DNA from: Lachnospiraceae bacterium
Lineage (GTDB): Bacteria > Bacillota > Clostridia > Lachnospirales > Lachnospiraceae
Assembly (NCBI GenBank): GCA_024682835.1
Contig: JAIKYU010000017.1
Location: forward strand, 82,651 to 146,650
Direction of reading: 5' to 3'
DNA: 64,000 bases
The notes beneath the pieces are model-generated. The model was not told the DNA's origin, did no database searches, and saw only the letters and a list, made by a program, of their open reading frames with translations. A program made the position numbers and the translations under genes. This document shows, piece by piece, positions 25,636-34,418 of this stretch (positions are counted from its first letter, which is position 1; each line of letters starts with the position of its first letter).

Positions 25636-28285
25636 AGCGGAGCACACCTGCGAGCCACAGAAGCAGGGCAATTCCAAACAGAGAGCAGATCGCTCCGGCA
25701 AGGAGACCGGGCGTCCGGTATTCGATGCGGATATCGTGGGTGCCCGCGGATATCGGAACAGAAAGAAACATGACGTCGGTCTGGGTGACCGGCGTTTTTT
25801 GATTGTCTACAAAGACGCGAAAGCCCGGGGTGTACGGAAGGGTGAGAAGGAGTACGGCATCCTCGCCGGAGGCGATTTCCCCGGTGATGGTGCCCGTCGC
25901 GTGGGAGATCGGGTTTTCGTGCAGATCCATTTCGCCGAGCGAACGGACGGCGAGTGATTTCAGACGATCCGGAAAGGCGTCCATCGGCCGGCAGACCACC
26001 GACATCTGCTCAAAGGAATAGGTTCCGTCCGACGGAAAATCGATCCGGATCCCGGTCTTTTTGTCCCCCGTGGATCCGAAGTTGATGACAAAATCGTGCC
26101 AGTTGCTGTAATACTGGATATCAGGCGTTTTGTAGGAGAGCGTCTTGTCCAGATAGTACTCGCCGTTTTCGAAGACAGAGAACAGGAGATTGCAGACACT
26201 GTCGGTGCCGGATGTCACAAGGCCCGTGATCTGGAGCATCGTTTCGGCATCGGCGGCGCCGTCGAACGTGAGCGTCGCTGTACGATCCCCGTCCCGTACC
26301 GTGAAGCGGTTGTCTGAAAAGGTGACACCCTCCCCGCAGGAGAGCGTGAAGGGGACTTCAAAGCAGACGGCGTCTGCGGCGGCCTCGGCGGCGGTGTATT
26401 CGGACACGGAACCGGGAAGAGACATTTCCGCTTTTTTGTCCTCCAGAACGGCTGCCTGCAGCAACGCTTCCTCCCGCTCTGTGAGGGAGAGCGTTTCCCA
26501 TTCGGAGCGACGCATCACACGGTCCATGACAAAGCCCAGCGGAAGTGCGTTCGGATTCTCGTAGACATGAAAGTTTCCGACCATTCCGCGGTCAATGAAA
26601 TCGTAGGGAATAAAGCGATATTCATAGTAATTGTCGTAAGCCAGCGTGTAGTAGCGGACGCCTGCGAGAGAACTGGCAATCATCCGGTCGTCAAGCGCAA
26701 AGTAGGCGAAATTCTGCTCATCGTTGATGCCGATTGACTGGAAATAGTCGGAGACGGTGCCGTTGGCAAAGCTGAAGGCAAACTGTGTGGAGGACAACCC
26801 GCTGGCCATGGCTGCATTCCAGTTCAGATTACGGCCGGAATACCGGTAGAAATCGTGATCCTCCTGTCCGCCCAGCGCAGCCACCGCGCTCACTTCGTTG
26901 TCGGTAGCGGCAGCAATCCAGGCTTCGCTGTCCATATGATCGAGAAATTCGGACGGGAAGGCACGGAAGGAGGGGGAAAAGCCATACAGGATGTTCCAGG
27001 CGATGCCCGCGGTTGTCAGAGCGGGGAGAAGGACGGAAACGACACGTGAAACGGCGGCGGACCCTTTTTTGTCCGACGTATCGGTCAGATCGGATACTGC
27101 CCGGACACAGATCCAGCCGGCCAGCATGGCGGCAGTAAAGGTCCAGCGGTTGATTGTGTAGGAGAAGCCGTTCAGAAAGCTGCCGACGGCCGGGAACAGC
27201 AGGAGCAGAACCGTTAACGCAAGGCAGATTTTAAGCGTGCGGTGTCCCCGTCTGAAAAGAAGAATCAGGGCAAGGGGAACAAACGGGAGTGCAAAGCACA
27301 GCTCCGTGTCATACATCGGATGGTTGATCCAGGAGACGAGATTCAGCGGCAGCTGGCGATAGTAATCGCGCTCGTAAAGTGCGTGACGGGTAAATTCCAC
27401 CCCGGCTCGCGGGTCGCCGAGAAACTGAAATATGACCGGCAGCAGAATGAGTCCGGCGATCATCACGCCGATCCCTGCGGCGCCGATAAAGCAAAGGACG
27501 TCCGAAAAGACAGCCAGCAGAAGCCTGCCGCCCCGAAGACCGGTGAGGCCATGCAGCTGAAGCAGACGGGCGACTCCGTATGCAGCGGTGAAGATGGCAA
27601 GCATATAGAAAAAGTAGAAATTGGTCATGGCCGACAGTGCAACAAGAAGCACAAACGGAATGAATCGCCTGCCTGCCGGGCGGCCACCCGCCACGCCCTC
27701 CGGCGGCTTCTTCAGCGCGAGCTCCACGCCCGAGAGAAGCAGAGGAAAATCGATCATCGGATTGATAAAATACGGGTGGAGCATGCCGGTGTAGAGAACC
27801 GTGCCGGAAAAAGCGTAAAGCAGAGCGCCGGTCAGAACCGGCCCCGGTCTTGTTTCACCGCGCACTCCGGCATAGATCAGAAAGGCGGATCCGGCGAGGT
27901 ACGGCCGCAGAAAAATCAGAAACTCATAGAGGTACAGGGTTTTTGAAGTGGGTACAAATACGGAAAGCGCCGCCAGAGGATCACCGAGGCAGTAATACTG
28001 CAGGGTGGTGATCACATCGGAACCGTAACCGATGTCGGGCGCCCATGTCTGCGGGATGAGCGAGTGGTCCAGAATCAGATGCCTCAGGGCACCGCGCAGA
28101 TACTTGCCGTAATAGGACAGTGCGCGCAGGTGCTGTCTCCAGCCGTCGGCCTGATACACCAGCGATTTTCCCTGAAGCCTGAACAGAGCAAACAAAAGCG
28201 CTGCCAGCAAAAGATACAGAATGGTGTACGGCAGAAAAACGAAAAAGCCTCCGCCGGTCTGATTTTGATGTCTTCTTCTGCCCAT
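25622..28285 (-). CDS. YfhO family polytopic membrane protein (GT-C-like)
   Basis: 887 residues. The first half has about twelve transmembrane segments with conserved loops (GKSLVYQADGWRQH, GYGSDVITTLQYY, GDPLAAL), followed by a large external domain and a last transmembrane segment near the C-terminus. This is the layout of YfhO proteins, implicated in glycosylation of teichoic or lipoteichoic acids with polyprenyl-phosphate sugars. QADGWRQH has the acidic residue expected in the first GT-C loop. It is divergent to a paralogue at 28382, 96 bases away. Its 3' end overlaps murA. A -10 box lies 6 bases before the ATG. Confidence 0.85.
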   Translation of the reverse strand: MGRRRHQNQTGGGFFVFLPYTILYLLLAALLFALFRLQGKSLVYQADGWRQHLRALSYYGKYLRGALRHLILDHSLIPQTWAPDIGYGSDVITTLQYYCLGDPLAALSVFVPTSKTLYLYEFLIFLRPYLAGSAFLIYAGVRGETRPGPVLTGALLYAFSGTVLYTGMLHPYFINPMIDFPLLLSGVELALKKPPEGVAGGRPAGRRFIPFVLLVALSAMTNFYFFYMLAIFTAAYGVARLLQLHGLTGLRGGRLLLAVFSDVLCFIGAAGIGVMIAGLILLPVIFQFLGDPRAGVEFTRHALYERDYYRQLPLNLVSWINHPMYDTELCFALPFVPLALILLFRRGHRTLKICLALTVLLLLFPAVGSFLNGFSYTINRWTFTAAMLAGWICVRAVSDLTDTSDKKGSAAVSRVVSVLLPALTTAGIAWNILYGFSPSFRAFPSEFLDHMDSEAWIAAATDNEVSAVAALGGQEDHDFYRYSGRNLNWNAAMASGLSSTQFAFSFANGTVSDYFQSIGINDEQNFAYFALDDRMIASSLAGVRYYTLAYDNYYEYRFIPYDFIDRGMVGNFHVYENPNALPLGFVMDRVMRRSEWETLSLTEREEALLQAAVLEDKKAEMSLPGSVSEYTAAEAAADAVCFEVPFTLSCGEGVTFSDNRFTVRDGDRTATLTFDGAADAETMLQITGLVTSGTDSVCNLLFSVFENGEYYLDKTLSYKTPDIQYYSNWHDFVINFGSTGDKKTGIRIDFPSDGTYSFEQMSVVCRPMDAFPDRLKSLAVRSLGEMDLHENPISHATGTITGEIASGEDAVLLLTLPYTPGFRVFVDNQKTPVTQTDVMFLSVPISAGTHDIRIEYRTPGLLAGAICSLFGIALLLWLAGVLRFRRT

Positions 28286-28291
28286 AGCGGT

Positions 28292-28300
28292 AGTATATCA
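28292..28300 (-). promoter_or_regulatory. Extended -10 box for the - strand YfhO gene
   Basis: On the - strand TGATATACT: an extended TGn plus TATACT, ending 6 bases before the ATG (28283-28285). This fits a leaderless or near-leaderless transcript. No good -35 box is seen. Confidence 0.5.
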
Positions 28301-28344
28301 CAGAACAGGTACGGAGAACAGAGCGCCGGAATGGGAATTGAGAC

Positions 28345-28373
28345 TGGAAAAGGATATCGTATACGAGTATAAT
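28345..28373 (+). promoter_or_regulatory. Promoter for the + strand YfhO gene, near-leaderless
   Basis: TGGAAA (28345-28350), 17 bases, TATAAT (28368-28373), then 8 bases to the ATG at 28382. It is back to back with the - strand box at 28292. Confidence 0.55.
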
Positions 28374-28381
28374 CGTCGCTG

Positions 28382-31141
28382 ATGACCGCAGAGAGAAAGA
28401 AGACAGTTGAGATAGGACTTTTGTTTACGGTATCATACGCCGTATGTATGGGTGTGCGCGCCTTTTTCTTTCTTCGTGCGGGCAAGTCGCTGATCTGCGA
28501 GGCGGATGCGCTGGAGCAGCACATCAACGCACTGATTGCCTACGGAAAATGGATGCGTGGGATCTTCTACACCCTGGTGCATGAGCATCGGCTGGCATTT
28601 CAGGATTATTCCTTCGGGATCGGACTCGGAGCGGATTTTTACACGAGCATGCAGTATTATGCGGTGGGCGACCCGTTGAATCTTCCGGTCGCGTTTCTTC
28701 CGTCCCGGGCGGTCTATTACTGGTTTCAGTTTCTGATTCTGTTCAGACCCTGGCTGGCGGGAATTTCCTTTCTCCTGCTCGGCCGGTATCGGAGCCGCCG
28801 GATGCCGGTTTCCGGAACGGGCCTGGCGGCCGGTGCACTGCTTTATTCCTTTTCCGGTACCGTCCTTTTCATCGGTATGTGGAATCCGTTTTTTGTGACG
28901 CCCATGATCACGATGCCGCTTCTGATCCTCGGGGTGGACCGGCTGCTGCTGGAAAGGAAAAGCACCCCGTTTGTTGCTGCCGTCGCGCTGGCGGCTGTAT
29001 CCAATTTCTACTTTTTTTACATGCAGGTCATCTTTCTTTTCGGCTATTTCGCGCTGCGCATGCTGTTTGACCGGAAACTCATCGGGGAAGCCGTGACTTT
29101 CCGGGAGGCGGGACGACAAAACGGTGCGCGCATGATGCTGCCCTGTTTCCTTCAGTTTTTCTTTTCGGGCACGTGCGGGGTCATGATCGGTGCGGTGCTG
29201 CTGTTTCCGATGTTTCTCGCACTGCTCGGAAATCCGCGTGTAGGCGGGCACGCACTTCCTCTGCTCTATGAGGCGGGCTATTACCGGGAGCTGATCCGGA
29301 ATCTGGCTTTCTACATCTACCATCCGCTCTATGACACGGAGCTGTCCCTGACGCTGCTTGCCTGGCCGGTTCTGGTGCTGACCCTTTTCCTGGCCGGGCG
29401 GTGGGGACTGAGGCGGGAGCGCGCGGAGTTTGTGCTTCTTATCCTGATGCTCCTTTTTCCCGCAGCAGGATTTGTGGTGAGCGGTTTTGCGTACGCAATC
29501 AACCGCTGGTGCTGGGCATTCGCTCTGCTGATCGCCTGGCTTACGGCGGCGGAATGGGACAGGCTGCTCAGAAAACAGTGGCTTTCCCGATCCGTGTATG
29601 CCCTTGCGTTCCTGCTGGTTCTGGTTAATGTTTATCTGGCGGATGCCCCGGAGCAGGGGAACCTTCCCAACGGGTTTGCAGACCGCTCGACGGGGCAGGC
29701 GTTTCTTGACCGGATGACGTTGACGGAGATGACGGCGCTGGAAGAGACCGTTTTGCCGTCTGCCGACACCTTTGCCAGACTGGGCGGCAGAAATCTGACC
29801 TGGAATACGTCGCTTCTTCACGGCATCTCCTCTACACAGTTTTACTGGAGTCTGGCAAACGGGGCGATTGCGGATTTCTTTTCCGAACTGGCGGTCAATG
29901 AGTTGGCGAATTACTGTTACCTTGGATTTGAGGACCGCATGACGGCGGATGAGGTGGCCGGGGTGACGCATTATACGCTGCGTTTTGATACACCGGAGGA
30001 GAAAGCCTATGTACCCGCAGGGTTTGTGCGCGCGGCGGAGTACTACAATTACGCAATCTACGAGAACACGCTTCCGGTGGGACTGGGAACGGTGTATGCC
30101 GAAACACTGCCCCGCGGAGAGTACCTGTCCCTGTCCCCCTGGGATCGGGAGGAGGCGATGCTGTATGCGGCAGTTCTTTCAGATGAAGACACGGATCGCG
30201 CCGTGAGCCGCGGAGCTAAGATGCTTCATTCGGACGGAATACCAGAGATATGGAGACAGACCGCATGGGAGATTTCATTCGAAGAAGATGTATCCTGGAT
30301 ACCGGCGCAGGACGACGGAACGGGCGGCACCTTTCTGGTGACGGGTGCAAACGGTGGCAGGGTCTGCCTGTCCTTTGATGACGGATCAGACGGGGAACCG
30401 GAGGAGATGGGGCTGTTCCTCCGCGGTCTGCGTGTGGAAGGACCGAGGGACATCGTGGATATCGGTGTTGCGGCAACACCTGCCCCGGATGCGTCAGACA
30501 GCGCGGAAGCGGAAGCGGCCGGAATCATCCGGCGCACGATCTCCTATAAGACACCGGAGAGCGAATTCTACAGCGGATGGCATGATTATGAGGTCAATTT
30601 CGGAAGCGGGAGAGCACCCTTCCACAGTGTTCTGCTCGAGTTTCCGGCGCCGGGGCGTTACACCGTCGATGATATGGAGATTCTGTCCCGCGCGGTGGAC
30701 GGGGAGTATTTCGCGCTGCGGGAAGCGCTTTCCGCCCGGGCGGTGCAGGAAACGGATCTGCACAGGAATCCGGTGTCCCTGATGACCGATACGGTGACCT
30801 TCGTTGCTTCCTGTGCTGACGGGGAGCAGGGAGTGCTTGTGCTGACCATTCCCTGGCAGCGCGGGTGGCAGGCTTTCGTTGACGGGGAACGGAAGGAAAT
30901 GATGCGGGCCAATACCGCTTTTATGGGGTTGCTGCTGGAGCCCGGCTATCATGAGATTACGCTTCGTTACCGGACGCCCGGCCTCGGTGTCGGGGCGGTG
31001 ATCAGTCTGGCGGGACTGGCCGTTTTTGTCCTCCTGATGATCAGAGAATGGCATGGGCCCGGCCGGGGCGGGAACGAAAACGTGACAGCAGATGCAAATC
31101 GCCGGACGGAGAAGGGTGAGGCAGATGGCGAAAAACAATAA
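28382..31141 (+). CDS. YfhO family polytopic membrane protein (GT-C-like), paralogue
   Basis: 919 residues with the same plan as the divergent neighbour: about twelve transmembrane segments, a large external domain from about residue 430, and a final transmembrane segment near 885. Shared loops include GKSLICEADALEQH (acidic first loop), YYAVGDPLN, FLILFRPWLAG and YHPLYDTELSLT. It probably decorates a surface polymer from the outer side of the membrane. The external domain holds a beta-rich region ending in WQRGWQAFVDG, seen in other YfhO proteins. No ribosome site precedes the ATG. It overlaps the next gene by 17 bases. Confidence 0.85.
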   Translation: MTAERKKTVEIGLLFTVSYAVCMGVRAFFFLRAGKSLICEADALEQHINALIAYGKWMRGIFYTLVHEHRLAFQDYSFGIGLGADFYTSMQYYAVGDPLNLPVAFLPSRAVYYWFQFLILFRPWLAGISFLLLGRYRSRRMPVSGTGLAAGALLYSFSGTVLFIGMWNPFFVTPMITMPLLILGVDRLLLERKSTPFVAAVALAAVSNFYFFYMQVIFLFGYFALRMLFDRKLIGEAVTFREAGRQNGARMMLPCFLQFFFSGTCGVMIGAVLLFPMFLALLGNPRVGGHALPLLYEAGYYRELIRNLAFYIYHPLYDTELSLTLLAWPVLVLTLFLAGRWGLRRERAEFVLLILMLLFPAAGFVVSGFAYAINRWCWAFALLIAWLTAAEWDRLLRKQWLSRSVYALAFLLVLVNVYLADAPEQGNLPNGFADRSTGQAFLDRMTLTEMTALEETVLPSADTFARLGGRNLTWNTSLLHGISSTQFYWSLANGAIADFFSELAVNELANYCYLGFEDRMTADEVAGVTHYTLRFDTPEEKAYVPAGFVRAAEYYNYAIYENTLPVGLGTVYAETLPRGEYLSLSPWDREEAMLYAAVLSDEDTDRAVSRGAKMLHSDGIPEIWRQTAWEISFEEDVSWIPAQDDGTGGTFLVTGANGGRVCLSFDDGSDGEPEEMGLFLRGLRVEGPRDIVDIGVAATPAPDASDSAEAEAAGIIRRTISYKTPESEFYSGWHDYEVNFGSGRAPFHSVLLEFPAPGRYTVDDMEILSRAVDGEYFALREALSARAVQETDLHRNPVSLMTDTVTFVASCADGEQGVLVLTIPWQRGWQAFVDGERKEMMRANTAFMGLLLEPGYHEITLRYRTPGLGVGAVISLAGLAVFVLLMIREWHGPGRGGNENVTADANRRTEKGEADGEKQ

Positions 31142-32786
31142 ATATCAAATGTTATTCAAACAGCTTGTTTCTTCGGAAAACTGCTGGACGCTGCTGACGG
31201 CTGGTCTGGTTCTGATTGTCACCTGTTTTCCGTTCCGCATGCCGGGTCTGTATGGATATGAACCGGACGCGCTTTACCATCTGAACCGGATCGAGGGCGT
31301 GCGGGATGCGCTGCTTCATGGCAGATATCCGGCTGCGATCTACACCAATTTCTTTGACGGGCAGGGCTACGGTTCGCCCTTGTTCTATCCGGATCTGCTG
31401 CTCATTTTTCCCGCCCTGCTCCGGATTCTTCACTGCTCGCCCCTTAAGGCCTACAAATTGACCTGCGCCGTTTTTTCCGTGCTGCTGGTGTTGATTACCG
31501 AGCGTTCAATGAAAATGGTGTGCCGCAGATGGGAACCGGCGATTGCCGGCACCGCGCTCTTTGCGCTGAGTCAGTATGTGCTGGCGGATCTGGTTGTCCG
31601 TGTGGGCTTCTCCAGTTACCTGTCCAATATTTTTCTGCCGCCGCTGATAGCCGGACTGGCGGATTTCTTTACGCGTGAGGGACGTCATGTGCGGCTCATC
31701 GGATTTTCGCTCGGGGGTCTGATCCTCACCCATACCCTGAATGCCTTTCAGGGGCTGCTGCTGACAGCGGCCGTGTTTGTCGTGATGGCATTCACCCGGG
31801 ACGGAAGAGCGGCCTATCGCGATAAGAAGAGAATGCTCCGGCTGGGGACGGCGGCGCTGTTTACCCTCGCGCTTACGGCCTGGTACTGGGCACCGATGCT
31901 GGAACAGATGTGCAGCGGGGTTGATTTTGTCTACCGCCATCCCTGGGCGGACATCGGCGAATTTACGCAGCCGTGGGAGGAGTTTTTTGCCCTGACGGGC
32001 TATTTCTTCAATATCGCGCATGTGGGAATCGGGATTCCGATCCTTTTGTTTATCGGATCGCGTCTGTTTGCCGGCAGGCCGGAAGATGCGGCCGGGCACT
32101 TTGGCGACCTGTGTTATTTTCTGGGCCTTGCCCTTTTTGCCGCCATGACGGATCTGGTTCCGTGGAAAGTCTTCTCACACACCCTGCTCAATCAGCTGCA
32201 GTTTACCTTCCGGATCTATCCGTTTGCGCTGCTCTTTCTGATCTTCGGACTGGTCATGCTGTTTGACCGCATGCTTCCGCAGCAGACGGCCGGAGGGCGC
32301 GGCCGGGACTTTCGGATGAGCGCTGTGATGCTTTCGGCGCTGCTTCTCTCGGTCGTCTTCGGCGTCGTGCAGAACCGCACGGTGACAACCGCTGATCCGG
32401 TAGCATTTCACCTGATTACGGAGGAGACACTCGCGGAGGAAAATGACGTCGTGGGATGCGGGGAATGGCTGCCCTGTGCCTATGATCCCGAGGCGGAGCG
32501 GGCGGAGACGGTGGAATCGGCCGGACTTGTCATTCCGGCGCGCATTTACTATAAGGGTTACCGCGCGGTTCTGACCGCCGCGGACGGATCGAGAATCACC
32601 CTTCCGGTCTATATGGAGGAGGACGGTCTGGCAGCGGTGGAAAATCCGGAGAGACTCGAGGGAAGCGTCAGCCTGATCTACCGGCGGACGGCGGTACAGC
32701 TTGTCTCGCTGTTTCTATCCCTGTTAACGCTTGCAGTGCTTTGCGGACTTCGCCCGCTGCGCCGTCTGTTTTCCGGAAATCGGTAA
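31125..32786 (+). CDS. PTPS-related membrane protein (GT-C-like)
   Basis: 553 residues from ATG 31125, which has GGGTGAGG upstream; an in-frame ATG at 31092 is possible. About ten transmembrane segments. The first loop YEPDALYHLNRIEG and the later GYGSPLFYPDLL match the membrane family annotated as 6-pyruvoyl-tetrahydropterin synthase-related, which are GT-C-like proteins and have nothing to do with pterins. A short external domain precedes the last transmembrane segment. It follows the YfhO paralogue with a 17-base overlap, so the two form a pair. The substrate is unknown. Confidence 0.75.
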   Translation: MAKNNKYQMLFKQLVSSENCWTLLTAGLVLIVTCFPFRMPGLYGYEPDALYHLNRIEGVRDALLHGRYPAAIYTNFFDGQGYGSPLFYPDLLLIFPALLRILHCSPLKAYKLTCAVFSVLLVLITERSMKMVCRRWEPAIAGTALFALSQYVLADLVVRVGFSSYLSNIFLPPLIAGLADFFTREGRHVRLIGFSLGGLILTHTLNAFQGLLLTAAVFVVMAFTRDGRAAYRDKKRMLRLGTAALFTLALTAWYWAPMLEQMCSGVDFVYRHPWADIGEFTQPWEEFFALTGYFFNIAHVGIGIPILLFIGSRLFAGRPEDAAGHFGDLCYFLGLALFAAMTDLVPWKVFSHTLLNQLQFTFRIYPFALLFLIFGLVMLFDRMLPQQTAGGRGRDFRMSAVMLSALLLSVVFGVVQNRTVTTADPVAFHLITEETLAEENDVVGCGEWLPCAYDPEAERAETVESAGLVIPARIYYKGYRAVLTAADGSRITLPVYMEEDGLAAVENPERLEGSVSLIYRRTAVQLVSLFLSLLTLAVLCGLRPLRRLFSGNR

Positions 32787-32817
32787 GACTGTTCCGTGCC
32801 GAACAATAACAAAACCT

Positions 32818-32847
32818 CTGTCATATTGTGTGAAAATCTGGTAAAAT
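32818..32847 (+). promoter_or_regulatory. Promoter candidate for the isomerase gene
   Basis: CTGTCA (32818-32823), 18 bases, TAAAAT (32842-32847). The ATG is 65 bases further and has a strong ribosome site, so this gene has a normal leader, unlike several neighbours. Confidence 0.45.
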
Positions 32848-32912
32848 AGTAGATGTCCGCGTGATGCGCGCGGGCTGTTGTTAATCGATTCATTTTGGGC
32901 AGGAGGTGCAAT

Positions 32913-34403
32913 ATGGTAGGTAACATTCCGAAGATCAAGGTCGGTATCGTGGCTGTCAGCCGTGACTGTTTCCCGGCATCACTGGCGGAAAACCGCAGGA
33001 AGGCGTTGGTTGACGCTTATGCAAAGAAGTATGATGCGGCGGACATCTATGAATGCCCGGTCACGATTATTGAGAGCGAAACCGATATGGTGAATGCGCT
33101 GGCGGATATCAAAAAGGCAGAGTGCAATGCGCTTTGTGTCTATCTGGGCAACTTCGGCCCGGAGATTTCCGAGACGCTGCTTGCCAAGCATTTTGACGGC
33201 CCGAAGATGTTTTGCGCCGCGGCGGAGGAGAGCCAGAAGGATCTGATGGACGGCCGCGGAGATGCGTACTGCGGTATGCTCAATGCCAGCTACAATCTTG
33301 CCCTGCGCAATGCGCGCGCCTATATCCCGGAGTATCCGGTGGGCAATGCCGAGGAGTGCGCCGATATGATTCATGAGTTCCTTCCGGTTGCCCGTGTGGC
33401 GGAGGGACTTGCCAATCTCAAGATCATCAGCTTCGGTCCGCGCCCGGCCAATTTCCTGGCCTGCAACGCGCCGATCAAGCAGCTCTACAATCTCGATATC
33501 GAAATCGAGGAAGAATCCGAGCTGGATCTGTTTGAAGCTTATCAGAAGCATGAAGGGGATAAGCGCATTGCCGATGTCGCAGCGGATATGGCTGCCGAGA
33601 TGGGCTATGAGAAGGGCAAGGAGCCCGCGATGCTGACGAAGCTGGCACAGTATGAGCTGACCCTGCTCGACTGGGTGGAGGAACACAAGGGATATCGTAA
33701 GTATGTCGCGCTGACGACCAAGTGCTGGCCGGCGTTCCAGGATATGTTCAAATTCGTGCCCTGCTATGTCAACAGCCGCCTGATGCGCAAAGGCATTCCG
33801 GTTTCCTGTGAGGTTGACATCTACGGCACGCTGTCCGAGTATATCGGGCTGTGCATCTCCGGTGAGGAGGTCACCCTTCTGGATATCAACAATTCGGTGC
33901 CTCATGACATGTATGAGGAGTCGATCAAGGGCAAATTCGACTATCAGTTTACCGACACCTTCATGGGCTTCCACTGCGGCAACACCTGCTCCACGAAGCT
34001 TAACAATCCCCATCTTTCCTTCCAGCGCATCATGGCGCGCACCCATCCTCAGGACTGGTGCGACGGAACCATCGAGGGCGACATCAAGGCCGGAGAGATC
34101 ACCTTCTACCGCCTGCAGTCCACGGCGGATGCAAAGCTTCGCGCGTATGCCGCACAGGGTGAGGTTCTGCCGGTTGCGACCAGAAGCTTCGGCGGCATCG
34201 GTGTCTTTGCCATCAAGGAAATGGGACGCTTCTACCGCCACTGGCTGATCGGCAAGAACTTCCCGCACCACGGCGCGGTGATGTTCGGCCACTATGCAAA
34301 GCCGCTCTACGACGCATTGAAGTATATCGGCGTGGAGCCGGCCGAGATCGGCTACAACCAGCCTGCCGGTACCCTCTACGAGGGGGAGAATCCCTGGGGC
34401 TGA
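32913..34403 (+). CDS. L-fucose/L-arabinose isomerase family protein
   Basis: 496 residues. ATG 32913 is preceded by AGGAGGTG (32900-32907), the best ribosome site in the window. The protein matches L-fucose isomerase-like enzymes along its length: KVGIVAVSRDCFP, ALCVYLGNFGPE, a middle domain with EIEEESELD, and a C-terminal domain with FHCGNTCSTKL and HHGAVMFGHY. The family interconverts aldoses and ketoses with a divalent metal. No kinase, aldolase or transporter of a catabolic pathway lies nearby, so its role could be supply of a rare sugar or it may be an unrelated housekeeping gene. The true substrate is not predictable. Confidence 0.8.
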   Translation: MVGNIPKIKVGIVAVSRDCFPASLAENRRKALVDAYAKKYDAADIYECPVTIIESETDMVNALADIKKAECNALCVYLGNFGPEISETLLAKHFDGPKMFCAAAEESQKDLMDGRGDAYCGMLNASYNLALRNARAYIPEYPVGNAEECADMIHEFLPVARVAEGLANLKIISFGPRPANFLACNAPIKQLYNLDIEIEEESELDLFEAYQKHEGDKRIADVAADMAAEMGYEKGKEPAMLTKLAQYELTLLDWVEEHKGYRKYVALTTKCWPAFQDMFKFVPCYVNSRLMRKGIPVSCEVDIYGTLSEYIGLCISGEEVTLLDINNSVPHDMYEESIKGKFDYQFTDTFMGFHCGNTCSTKLNNPHLSFQRIMARTHPQDWCDGTIEGDIKAGEITFYRLQSTADAKLRAYAAQGEVLPVATRSFGGIGVFAIKEMGRFYRHWLIGKNFPHHGAVMFGHYAKPLYDALKYIGVEPAEIGYNQPAGTLYEGENPWG

Positions 34404-34418
34404 TCCAGACAGTCTGAT

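Noticed and set aside
28433..29971. A 512-codon - strand frame inside the YfhO gene
   Set aside because: It is Gln/His/Arg-rich with no domain pattern and mirrors the codon positions of the real membrane protein gene.
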